From Opitutales bacterium (lineage in GTDB: Bacteria; Verrucomicrobiota; Verrucomicrobiia; Opitutales; JAFGAQ01), in NCBI GenBank assembly GCA_028704125.1, contig JAQVLM010000128.1:1-7978 (forward strand): DNA of 7,978 nucleotides, written 5' to 3'. This document shows positions 1 through 6,773 of this stretch, piece by piece; position 1 is the stretch's first letter; each line of letters opens with the position of its first letter. Made by a program: the position numbers and the translations under genes. A model generated the notes under the pieces. That model was given only the letters and a program-made list of their open reading frames with translations. It had not been told where the DNA came from and searched no databases.

Positions 1-1
1 C

Positions 2-364
2 CTGACTACCGCAACCGGACTAGGAGCCCTTTGTGGTTGGATACTACCAATTTCCGGATCTCAGAAAGCCCCGTTTCATAACTATCCCAAACTCAGAAAC
101 GAGATTCAATTGTTGGGAAAACAACTTTTGTTTGGAGGAAGCATCATTGGAGAATTCGATGATCTCGCGCATCGTGTCTTGCAGCTTTTGGATGGGAAAC
201 ATCTGATTTCTGAGGTTGCTTCAAGCATCAATTCGGATCCAACTTCCCAACCCATACAGGTTTCGTCCGCTGGCATTGCCATGTTCTGCAAACTATTGGA
301 CGAGGCCAATCTGCTTTCCCGCCCACTCAATCTTGTTGTTTTCAGCCAGGAATTCCAAACATGA
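2..364 (+). CDS. C-terminal part of an unknown RiPP-cluster protein, possibly with a PqqD/RRE-like end (5' truncated)
   Basis: The frame is open from the window edge, so this is the last 120 residues of a longer protein. A TTG at 110 could in theory start an 84-residue product, but the reading frame continues upstream without a stop and nothing favours that start. The last 80 residues contain a stretch of the type HRVLQLLDGKHLISEVASSI, followed by a helical segment with LLDEANLL. This pattern (a 'Dg-x-s-x-x-ei' helix and a later leucine-rich helix) resembles PqqD-like winged-helix domains that bind RiPP leader peptides. The resemblance is by eye and modest. The upstream part (TTATGLGALCGWILPISG) is not recognised. 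The stop TGA at 362-364 overlaps the ATG of the radical SAM gene (ATGA), so the two are very probably translationally coupled and share a pathway. A leader-binding role is inference from this context. Confidence 0.6.
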   Translation: MTTATGLGALCGWILPISGSQKAPFHNYPKLRNEIQLLGKQLLFGGSIIGEFDDLAHRVLQLLDGKHLISEVASSINSDPTSQPIQVSSAGIAMFCKLLDEANLLSRPLNLVVFSQEFQT

Positions 365-1701
365 TCGTGGCAGATGCAGCTCATGAGATATTTGCTCTGC
401 AGACGGATGACAGCGATCAATGGATGATTTATGCACCCCTCGCGGGCAAATTGTCGCTTGTCAATAAAGCTGCGGCCAGAGAAACGTTGCTTTATGCCCA
501 GAACCCTCAGTCTTCTCTAGAATCCCCGATCATCCGGGAACTCATCGATTCTGGCTATTTTGAGGATGAAGCACTGCCAGAAATCGATGTTTTCGAGGAA
601 TTCGACTATCGTCCTGTCGAGGTGACCCTCTTTCCGACTGAACAATGCAATCTTCGCTGCACCTATTGTTACGCGCGCGCAGCTGCCGAAGGAGTTAAAC
701 TTAGTTGGGAAATCGCCAAAGCTGCGATAGAATTTGTTTTTGATAATGCGAAGGATCAGAAAAGTGGTGTCTCATTGCTATTTCATGGAGGTGGTGAGCC
801 GACCCAAGGATGGCCGCTGATTGAAAGAGCTTTGGATTTTGCCGATCATTTGAGCGAGCAATTCAACATTCCATGCACGAAAGCTCTCGCTTCCAACGGG
901 GTGTTTTCCAGCGCTCAAGCAGCGGTGATCGCCAAACGTTTCGATGGAATTACGCTTTCATGGGATGGTCCACTGCAGGATCAACAAAGACCGCTCCGCA
1001 ATGGCAAGGGCAGCCTTTCGACCCTCCAGCGAAACTGCAGAATTCTGTCTGATTCAGGATCGATCGGGATTCATCTGCGAACAACCTGCACGCAATCCAT
1101 CCTGCATACACTACCTCAATTGCCTAAACTGGCGCTGGAGCTCGTTCCCAATCTAAAAAGCCTGCAAATTGAGGCAGCGTGGGCTTCCGGAAGGTGCGAG
1201 GAAACGGCGTGCCCGATTGCTTCGGAGTTTGTTCGATATTTTCTGGAGGCTTTTCACATAGCCAAACAACTCAAACTGGGATTGACCTATTCCGGATTCC
1301 AGGTTAATGGCATCAGAACACGGTTCTGTGGTGTTTCCAGCCCAGGCTTTACCGTATTGTCGAATGGCATCATCAGCGCCTGTTATGAAGTGAAGGATGC
1401 CCACGATCCCCGCTCTGAATGGGCCCACTTTGGAGCTTTTGACCCAAATACGCAGAAGTTTGTGTTTGATCCTCAAAAAATCAATCACTTGCGCACTTTT
1501 GACGTCAGACACTACGATTACTGTAAAGACTGCTTCTGCAAGTGGCATTGTGCGGGCGACTGCATTGCCAAGACCGTCCCGACCGGTATTCCCTCTGAAC
1601 ATAAAGGTAGCCCACGATGTGAAATCAATCGCTCTCTGACGAAAGCGTTTCTTCTCGAATCTCTGCAGTCTCAGCAAACAGAAAGAACCAGCCAAATTTG
1701 A
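361..1701 (+). CDS. Radical SAM/SPASM peptide maturase (anSME/PqqE-like)
   Basis: This 446-residue enzyme is predicted to use S-adenosylmethionine and Fe-S clusters to modify a peptide, most likely the product of the next gene. The radical SAM motif CxxxCxxC is C96-C100-C103 (CNLRCTYCY), which binds the 4Fe-4S cluster and SAM. The SAM-contacting GGGEP lies at about 143-147. The C-terminus has a complete SPASM pattern: C323-x12-G336-x4-C341, then C388-x2-C391-x5-C397-x3-C401 with CxWxCAGDC-type spacing, and a closing C420. This is the ligand set for two auxiliary clusters in peptide-modifying maturases. Residues 1-95 precede the barrel and start with a YAPLAG-type stretch seen in RiPP maturases, where it may help dock the leader. 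The ATG at 361 overlaps the previous stop, with AGGA at 348-351 as ribosome binding site. Known relatives form thioether or C-C crosslinks. The reaction here is inferred to be thioether formation because the neighbouring peptide is cysteine-rich. Confidence 0.92.
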   Translation: MIVADAAHEIFALQTDDSDQWMIYAPLAGKLSLVNKAAARETLLYAQNPQSSLESPIIRELIDSGYFEDEALPEIDVFEEFDYRPVEVTLFPTEQCNLRCTYCYARAAAEGVKLSWEIAKAAIEFVFDNAKDQKSGVSLLFHGGGEPTQGWPLIERALDFADHLSEQFNIPCTKALASNGVFSSAQAAVIAKRFDGITLSWDGPLQDQQRPLRNGKGSLSTLQRNCRILSDSGSIGIHLRTTCTQSILHTLPQLPKLALELVPNLKSLQIEAAWASGRCEETACPIASEFVRYFLEAFHIAKQLKLGLTYSGFQVNGIRTRFCGVSSPGFTVLSNGIISACYEVKDAHDPRSEWAHFGAFDPNTQKFVFDPQKINHLRTFDVRHYDYCKDCFCKWHCAGDCIAKTVPTGIPSEHKGSPRCEINRSLTKAFLLESLQSQQTERTSQI

Positions 1702-1704
1702 ACC

Positions 1705-2022
1705 ATGACAGACAAACCCAACGATCGTATCGTCGCGAATGGCGATGATCTCATAAACCAGCCAAATCCACTCATCTGGTTCACGATCGACAGCAAGAAG
1801 ATCCTCAAGCCTGCACCCATGACCTATTTTGCTGAGGATGATCCTTCGCCCGGACATTTCACAGCAGCCGCCCAAGGAACAGGCGATGACTCATCGCCTG
1901 AGCCCGAATCCTATTGCCTTTGCAACGCAGTGTGCACCTGTAACCCCTTGTCCGGTGGGTGGAATTCATCATCAGGGGAGGGGAGCCGAAGGCAATGCAG
2001 CTGCGTCCCCGTTCGTTACTGA
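1705..2022 (+). CDS. Putative cysteine-rich RiPP precursor with three CxC motifs
   Basis: This 105-residue protein begins three bases after the maturase stop, with no clear Shine-Dalgarno, so translation is probably coupled. Residues 1-70 contain no cysteine and are acidic and proline-rich, with a hydrophobic patch (NPLIWFTIDSKKIL, about 21-34). These are properties expected of a leader. Residues 71-105 hold all six cysteines: C71, C73, C77, C79, C98 and C100, that is CxC-x3-CxC-x18-CxC. Between the cysteine clusters is a Gly/Ser-rich linker with one Trp and a run of serines, and the protein ends VPVRY. Such a split into leader and compact Cys-rich core next to a radical SAM/SPASM enzyme is the usual layout of ranthipeptide or sactipeptide precursors. 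No double-glycine cleavage site is obvious before the core. I know no named family with this cysteine spacing. A metal-binding small protein is the alternative. Confidence 0.72.
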   Translation: MTDKPNDRIVANGDDLINQPNPLIWFTIDSKKILKPAPMTYFAEDDPSPGHFTAAAQGTGDDSSPEPESYCLCNAVCTCNPLSGGWNSSSGEGSRRQCSCVPVRY

Positions 2023-2110
2023 TCGATCATGTCCGATGGGGGCTTGTTCGGATCCGTGCGGTTCTTCTTCTTCCTGCCTGAAATTAGATGTTTATTCCGT
2101 CACGCTCATT
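2023..2110 (+). other. Short gap between precursor and lipoprotein genes with a cysteine-rich open frame
   Basis: The 88 bases carry no terminator-like hairpin that I can see. The lipoprotein frame is open through here and would encode SCPMGACSDPCGSSSSC (C-x4-C-x3-C-x5-C) about 13 residues before the lipoprotein methionine. A possible upstream start is the ATG at 1886, preceded by AAGGA with a 7-base spacer. It would put the lipoprotein signal in the middle of a chain, which argues against use. Listed so that the start choice can be judged. Confidence 0.3.
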
Positions 2111-5100
2111 ATGAAATTCCGCTCGTATCGACCTGCCACTTTGTGCTTTCTGGCCTCTTTGCTTGCCGTTTCGCTTTTACTGATCGGATGCTCGAATTCT
2201 GGAAAAGACAAACGCTTGAGGGACTATTCAACTCACAGCGAAACCGTAAAAAAGCTCGCAGCCTCGAAGAATCCGAAGGACATCGCTTTGCTCATCAACT
2301 ACGTGAGGAATCCACCCGAGACAAAGTGGATATCAGAGAATACCGCTAGAATTGTCGAAGCACTTGCGGATCATACCTCCGAAGAGGTGTTTCATCTGTT
2401 GGTCGATGTCGCCCAACAAAATCCCATGGATTCATTGCTTTTGAGAAGTGTGGCGATCGCTTTAGGGAATCACCCTAAAGAAAAAAGTGTGGAAACCTTG
2501 TATCCCTTTCTGAAAAACCCCGATCCAAAGCTGCGTGCCGCTACGATCTCATCTCTCATCAAACTGCGCACTCATCTCGAAGTGCCGTATCTGGATGGTG
2601 TACCCCTTATCGTCGACCGGGATTGGACCGATCGTTTTACGATAAGAGCACTTGCCCAAGACCCGGACCTCCCGATCAACTTCCGACACTGGGATGAATG
2701 GTGGTTTCCAACAAAGGTGACGTCGGCCGGGGCCTATTGGAATCACGGTGTGCAGGAAAGAGGTATACAACTGTTCATTAAACACCTTCAGGCACGGGAC
2801 GACGACTATTCAAAAATCCTGCTTTGCTTGGCATTGGAGGAAGAGATGTCATTTGTCCTACACCCCGATATCATCGAAAAGATCCTCGAAGCACCCAATC
2901 CGTATATCGAGGCATACCTTCTGGATCTGTTCTCCGATGGTTCCGACAGGCGCTATGAACACAAGGTCGATCTGGAACGAGCGCGCCCGATTGCCGCACA
3001 TTATCTTCTGAAACATCGTTTGATTACTTTTCATGAGGTAAACGCGAGGTTTCCGATCTTTCATGAAACCATCCTGAAGGCTTTGATAAATGAAATGGAT
3101 CCGGAGTTTCTTGGGCTTATTTATGAGAAAATGAAGGAGCATATAGAAGACGCGGGTTTTCACAAAAATGCATATCTGCGTTCTATCGAAATTATCGGAA
3201 ATGCTGCATATGAACCGGCAACTGCACTTTTGATTGAACTCTCCAAAAATGTGGATTTCCGGGACGGGTGCTATGCTTCGCTGGGCAAAATCGGTAATGA
3301 AGCTGCGATGGAGTATTTGTTATCCGGACTCAATGAAGCATTTGACGATTTCGATTCCATTCGGAGAGACAGGTTTGTCTCTGCTATTCTCCAAAACCGG
3401 AATAATCCATGGGTTGAACAATTTGGAGCTGATCTTGCCGTTATCGCGTCCTACCCGGTTCAAAATGAAAGCTTTCTGGTCGATTATGCCTGCATGCGAC
3501 TGATTGAAAATCTGCGCTATCCGGTATTGAGAAGAATCATTGCCAAACGTATCACACCCATCTCATCAGTCTTGGCAGACAAGTTTATTGAAATCTTGGC
3601 ACAGTGGGAGGAGGTGGAAGCCCAAGAGGCGATCGAAGCGACCAGTCAAAGAACCACCTGTAAGGCTTGCCAGGCCGATGCAAAACGTGCCTTGGGAATT
3701 GAAATTGAGCAGAACAAAGAACCCCACAACCCTTCACACACCAGTTACTTGCTGAACCAAAAGTTTGTTGGTGAGAAACCCATTTCTGATCCAGAAGAGG
3801 CCATCCAGGCACTCAGAGACGCCGATTATCTCAAAATCCGACCCGCCCTGATCGCCCTCTACGCACATCCGGAAGTATCGATCGAACCCGAACTGCTGTA
3901 CCAAACCTATATTCAGAACGGCCTAACGCCGATCATGGACCTCTGCGCCCTGCTTCTCACGAGACAAAACAAGGACGATCCCCGTCCACTTCCTCTTTGG
4001 GCCTCCGGAACATGTGCGGACTGGATAAGGCGGGCTCCCGATCGCTTCTCGCCATCGTGTTTCAAAGCTCGCCTAGCGGCTACATTTGCCAACAACGACT
4101 ATCATTTGTCCCATGATCCGTTGGATACTTTCTACAAGTCCCTTCCCGAAAAAGAGGGTTTGGATATCGTGTTGAGTGTCTTCGAATGGAATGATACTGA
4201 AAACCAAAATCAATCCGGAAACCATTCCTCCTACCGCAACCATTTTTTCGAGAGGATCCTTCCCGAGTGGAAGGGGTCATTGCAGTTGGCTCACCTCCAA
4301 CTACTCGCGAATCAATCGAATAGAGATGATCTCTGGGACCTCTCGAGCATAACCACGGTAACGGATCCACTCCATTATGATCACGAAACACTCCTGTTCA
4401 GGACTCGCGAGCAGCTGAATGATGCAGTGATAAAACATTCGAAAAAATTCCCAACACGATGGATGCAACCCTTATGGGCAGAGGCTATCCTTGATGAACT
4501 TCCCCGGTCGCCCATTCCCGCATTAGACAAACTCGACAGCCTTTGGGGATATCGAAATCCGCTGTTGTTGCCAGCTGGACCGGGCGTTACAGTCCGGTCA
4601 TGGGAAGGTAAAGATCCCCACGACGCACTCGATATGCTGCATTTCCTCAAAGACCGCTCCGCAAAAATTCCATTCGACATTGGTGAACTCCTGACAGAAC
4701 AGTCCTTGGATCGGTTCATCGATACGTTATCCAATCTCGGAAACGCCGAAATCTCGGAAACGCAATATCAACAGTTTTCAAACGCTATCGCATTAGGAAA
4801 AATCCCGTTCCAAGCCCCTCAGGAGCAGGATCAAGCGCAATCGCTGAAATCTGCAAACACCGCCTACAAGAAAGCCGATTTCCAGAAGGCCGAGGCCCTT
4901 TACAAAGCAATCATCAGGGAGCAACCGTTCCACCTGAAGGCCTTGAACAACCTTGCACTTACTTGGTTTCACAACGGTCAACATGCCTCAGCACTGCTTT
5001 TGTGGAACTGGATTTCGAGATATTCCAAAGACTCCAATACCGGGATTCACCTCGGTGCACTCACCAATCGATATGCTGCAGAGGTGTATTTCGGGCTTTC

Positions 5101-5347
5101 GAGCGCATCGACCATCACGGCTCAGCAAATTCAGGATCACACACCGGATTCCCTGCAATCCACATACATCGCCGCTCTCAATCACTTCGAAAATGGAAAC
5201 TACGAAGTTGCTAAACAAGAGGCACTTCAGTGCCAAAAGAAAGCCCCGCTTTTTTACCGTGCCCATTACCTCCAGTTGCTCGCGAACACCCAGTTGCAAC
5301 CAATCTTCACCGACCCTGTTCTTTTCCCGGCGATTTTCGAGTTTTAA
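2111..5347 (+). CDS. Large HEAT/TPR-repeat lipoprotein
   Basis: A 1078-residue envelope lipoprotein. The ATG at 2111 is chosen because it gives a textbook lipoprotein signal: basic n-region (MKFRSYR), hydrophobic core, and lipobox LIGC with lipidated Cys27 followed by Ser, which would favour the outer membrane. The frame stays open upstream to at least 1829, but that stretch overlaps the precursor gene in another frame. No good Shine-Dalgarno precedes 2111. The mature protein is mostly alpha-helical. Residues about 45-200 and 290-500 read as HEAT-like helical pairs (for example KSVETLYPFLKNPDPKLRAATISSLIKLR). A CxxC (TCKACQADAKRAL) lies near residue 515. Near 910-980 there are TPR units (AYKKADFQKAEALYKAIIREQP, then HLKALNNLAL), with another near 1020-1060. 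No catalytic motif was seen, so it is probably a scaffold or binding protein. It starts 88 bases after the cysteine-rich precursor on the same strand, so co-transcription is possible. Confidence 0.85.
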   Translation: MKFRSYRPATLCFLASLLAVSLLLIGCSNSGKDKRLRDYSTHSETVKKLAASKNPKDIALLINYVRNPPETKWISENTARIVEALADHTSEEVFHLLVDVAQQNPMDSLLLRSVAIALGNHPKEKSVETLYPFLKNPDPKLRAATISSLIKLRTHLEVPYLDGVPLIVDRDWTDRFTIRALAQDPDLPINFRHWDEWWFPTKVTSAGAYWNHGVQERGIQLFIKHLQARDDDYSKILLCLALEEEMSFVLHPDIIEKILEAPNPYIEAYLLDLFSDGSDRRYEHKVDLERARPIAAHYLLKHRLITFHEVNARFPIFHETILKALINEMDPEFLGLIYEKMKEHIEDAGFHKNAYLRSIEIIGNAAYEPATALLIELSKNVDFRDGCYASLGKIGNEAAMEYLLSGLNEAFDDFDSIRRDRFVSAILQNRNNPWVEQFGADLAVIASYPVQNESFLVDYACMRLIENLRYPVLRRIIAKRITPISSVLADKFIEILAQWEEVEAQEAIEATSQRTTCKACQADAKRALGIEIEQNKEPHNPSHTSYLLNQKFVGEKPISDPEEAIQALRDADYLKIRPALIALYAHPEVSIEPELLYQTYIQNGLTPIMDLCALLLTRQNKDDPRPLPLWASGTCADWIRRAPDRFSPSCFKARLAATFANNDYHLSHDPLDTFYKSLPEKEGLDIVLSVFEWNDTENQNQSGNHSSYRNHFFERILPEWKGSLQLAHLQLLANQSNRDDLWDLSSITTVTDPLHYDHETLLFRTREQLNDAVIKHSKKFPTRWMQPLWAEAILDELPRSPIPALDKLDSLWGYRNPLLLPAGPGVTVRSWEGKDPHDALDMLHFLKDRSAKIPFDIGELLTEQSLDRFIDTLSNLGNAEISETQYQQFSNAIALGKIPFQAPQEQDQAQSLKSANTAYKKADFQKAEALYKAIIREQPFHLKALNNLALTWFHNGQHASALLLWNWISRYSKDSNTGIHLGALTNRYAAEVYFGLSSASTITAQQIQDHTPDSLQSTYIAALNHFENGNYEVAKQEALQCQKKAPLFYRAHYLQLLANTQLQPIFTDPVLFPAIFEF

Positions 5348-5433
5348 TCCCAGAAACACCAAACGGACATGATTCGCATTATTTCAGTGAGGCGAGATTC
5401 ATTCAATAATTTCCAGCCGAATGTGGAGTTAAT
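5348..5433. other. Intergenic gap between convergent genes; boundary of the cassette array
   Basis: The lipoprotein ends at 5347 (TAA) and the minus-strand methyltransferase ends at 5434 (TAG). I see no convincing rho-independent terminator between them, only a weak ATTATT/AATAAT inverted pair around 5380-5411. On the minus strand GTTTGGT (plus ACCAAAC, 5357-5363) could be the far core of a decayed attC that starts at 5467. This is the likely point where integron cassettes meet ordinary chromosome. Confidence 0.35.
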
Positions 5434-5467
5434 CTACGCTGTGACGCGCAGTGGGTAGGCGTTAGGT
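5357..5467 (-). repeat. Possible terminal attC-like site, decayed or truncated
   Basis: On the minus strand ACCTAAC (plus GTTAGGT, 5461-5467) fits the R'' consensus RYYYAAC exactly. A partly complementary GTTTGGT lies at 5357-5363, so the outer arms ACCTAACG and ACCAAACG match at seven of eight positions. The interior shows little pairing, unlike the sites upstream. The site may be degenerate, or only its left arm may survive. The last residues of the FkbM protein (PNAYPLRVTA) are encoded inside it. Confidence 0.3.
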
Positions 5468-6186
5468 GAAACGTCTTGTTCTGACATTTTCTGAGAGACA
5501 AAGACGGGATTAAAGAAAAGGATATCCTTTTCTCCAGACCAGTGCATTTGCTGCTCATAAATGCCAAAAAGCTTATACCCATAGGAATTCATTGCTTCTT
5601 GAAGATCGGCAAAAGCGGTGAACGATCGATCGGTCGAAATTGGTTCGGATTCGATGAAGAGCATTCCGATTCGCTCTTCCATGAGGGCATTTTTTGCACC
5701 AGATATAACTTCTAATTCATAACCTTCTGTGTCAATTTTTACAAAATCAACGATCTCGATGGCTTTGTTTTCCATGAATGAGTCAACGGTATCAATGACG
5801 ATCCACTCTTTTGTGGTTGAGACGTTGTGCTTAATCGAGTTTACCCTTGAGTCACTGTTTATATTAATCTCTTTTTTACCCCTGGAACTTCCCATTGCAG
5901 AATTTACTAATCGAACTCGGTTCGACAGATTTTCAGTGTTTCTTTTCAGTTTTTCAAATGTGGATGACACTGGTTCAAAGCTGTAAATTTCAGCTGATGG
6001 AAACCTGCTGAAGTATTGAATGGCACTTTGCCCGATATTTGCCCCAACATCGAAAACAACCTGAAAATTGTTTATCCCATACCAACGATTGATATCGTGG
6101 AAAAGATCGCACCCTCTGGGAAGGGTGTTACGGAATATTTTTATTCCCAGTTTCTTCTCAAATAGATTTTTAATATATCTTTTCAT
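5434..6186 (-). CDS. FkbM-family SAM-dependent methyltransferase
   Basis: A 250-residue protein of the FkbM (Methyltransf_21) family, which transfers a methyl group from S-adenosylmethionine, often to sugar hydroxyls of polysaccharides or glycosylated natural products. The Rossmann core is clear: motif I FDVGANIG at 45-52, the acidic SFEP strand near 69-72 followed by the helix STFEKLKRN, then VKIDTEGYE at 149-157 and the FIESEP strand near 177-182. The ATG at 6186 gives MKRYIKNLFEKKLGIKIF, a usual beginning for this family. A GTG at 6240 would add 18 residues, but they would be encoded by the attC-like hairpin and overlap the previous stop. The gene ends TAG inside a possible attC remnant. 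It looks intact, with no transmembrane segment. No glycosyltransferases flank it, so the substrate cannot be predicted. A solitary copy like this is normal for a cassette gene. Confidence 0.88.
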   Translation of the reverse strand: MKRYIKNLFEKKLGIKIFRNTLPRGCDLFHDINRWYGINNFQVVFDVGANIGQSAIQYFSRFPSAEIYSFEPVSSTFEKLKRNTENLSNRVRLVNSAMGSSRGKKEININSDSRVNSIKHNVSTTKEWIVIDTVDSFMENKAIEIVDFVKIDTEGYELEVISGAKNALMEERIGMLFIESEPISTDRSFTAFADLQEAMNSYGYKLFGIYEQQMHWSGEKDILFFNPVFVSQKMSEQDVSPNAYPLRVTA

Positions 6187-6200
6187 ACGGTTCTTATTTT

Positions 6201-6267
6201 GCAGAACGTGAAAAAATGGAACGAAGTGAGCGGAGCTCACGGAGTTTCCATACCTGCCTGGTTAGCG
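6201..6267 (-). repeat. attC-like recombination site between the GspG-like gene and fkbM-like gene
   Basis: A 67-base imperfect palindrome read on the minus strand from CGCTAAC (6267-6261) to GTTCTGC (6207-6201). The paired blocks are AAC/GTT at the ends, ATGGAA/TTCCAT inside, and a central GTGAGC-GGA-GCTCAC hairpin at 6226-6240. The stop codon of the GspG-like gene (6237-6239) lies inside the hairpin. It could also act as a terminator-like structure. Its length and block layout match the site at 7009-7076. Confidence 0.5.
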
Positions 6268-6692
6268 CTTTGATACTTACGGTAACCCAATCGATCGAGC
6301 TTATCTTCGGAAACTTGGGGAAAGATATCGTCCAGAGTTCCTTTCAATTGGTCAGGACCTGAGGAAAACAGGAAATAATTACTACCTTCGTTGAATAGTT
6401 CGTAATTGAAAGTATGGATTTTACTATCTCCAAATCTTATAAAAGGTTCGTAGATAAAGGTGAATCCGTCTGATTCCGAGCCATCTGAAACCAAATCGTT
6501 TAGGATTTCTGGGTAGTAGTCATTTTCTACTTTGTAGTATTCAAGTTTTTTCACTAGTTCATCTAATAACGTCTTAGCCATTTGTGTTTTTAGTTCATCG
6601 TAAAATCCTCCTTTATGAATAAATCCGAAATAAAAAAGCAAACTATATATGATAAAAGTAAACAATATTCCTGCAGCACCAAATAGCGCCAA
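6237..6692 (-). CDS. C-terminal portion: membrane-anchored GspG-like (type II pseudopilin fold) protein
   Basis: The part after the second in-frame TGA could be made separately as 151 residues from a TTG at 6692, because TGAGG sits 7 bases upstream of it. It starts with a membrane helix (about residues 2-24, ending LLFYFGFIHKGGFYDEL). Next comes a long helix LLDELVKKLEYYKVENDYYP, the typical start of the major pseudopilin globular domain with its conserved YP. It then has strands ending in YFLFSSGPD-x4-GTLDDIFP, which matches the GPD-G-x-DDI loop that binds calcium in GspG. There is no prepilin peptidase motif (G/FTLIE), so it is not a true secretion pseudopilin. It is more likely a membrane-anchored protein that borrowed the fold. 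The function is unknown. Confidence 0.6.
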   Translation of the reverse strand: MALFGAAGILFTFIIYSLLFYFGFIHKGGFYDELKTQMAKTLLDELVKKLEYYKVENDYYPEILNDLVSDGSESDGFTFIYEPFIRFGDSKIHTFNYELFNEGSNYFLFSSGPDQLKGTLDDIFPQVSEDKLDRLGYRKYQSANQAGMETP

Positions 6693-6773
6693 TTTTAAAC
6701 CTCAAAATTTTATTTTTACTAAACCCCAAATAATTGCGATCAATCCAAGAGGGAATCCTATTAGAGGAATAAA

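Noticed and set aside
1699..1707. Read-through of the TGA between maturase and precursor, which are in the same frame
   Set aside because: Same frame occurs by chance one time in three. The precursor has its own ATG three bases later, and coupling explains the spacing better than a fusion protein.
1153..1875. 240-residue open frame on the minus strand across the maturase and precursor
   Set aside because: It lies opposite a gene with full radical SAM and SPASM motifs, has no recognisable domain, and is a shadow of the plus-strand coding bias.
1829..2110. N-terminal extension of the lipoprotein to give 1172 residues
   Set aside because: It would bury a textbook lipoprotein signal about 94 residues inside the chain and overlap the precursor gene. 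The start at 2111 is preferred.
6187..6240. GTG start at 6240 for the FkbM protein
   Set aside because: The extra 18 residues are encoded by the attC-like hairpin and overlap the previous stop. The ATG at 6186 gives the usual family N-terminus.
6226..6240. Simple rho-independent terminator
   Set aside because: The hairpin lacks a following T run on the transcribed minus strand in the right place and is part of a larger palindrome bounded by AAC/GTT cores. It fits an attC site better, though it might also slow transcription.
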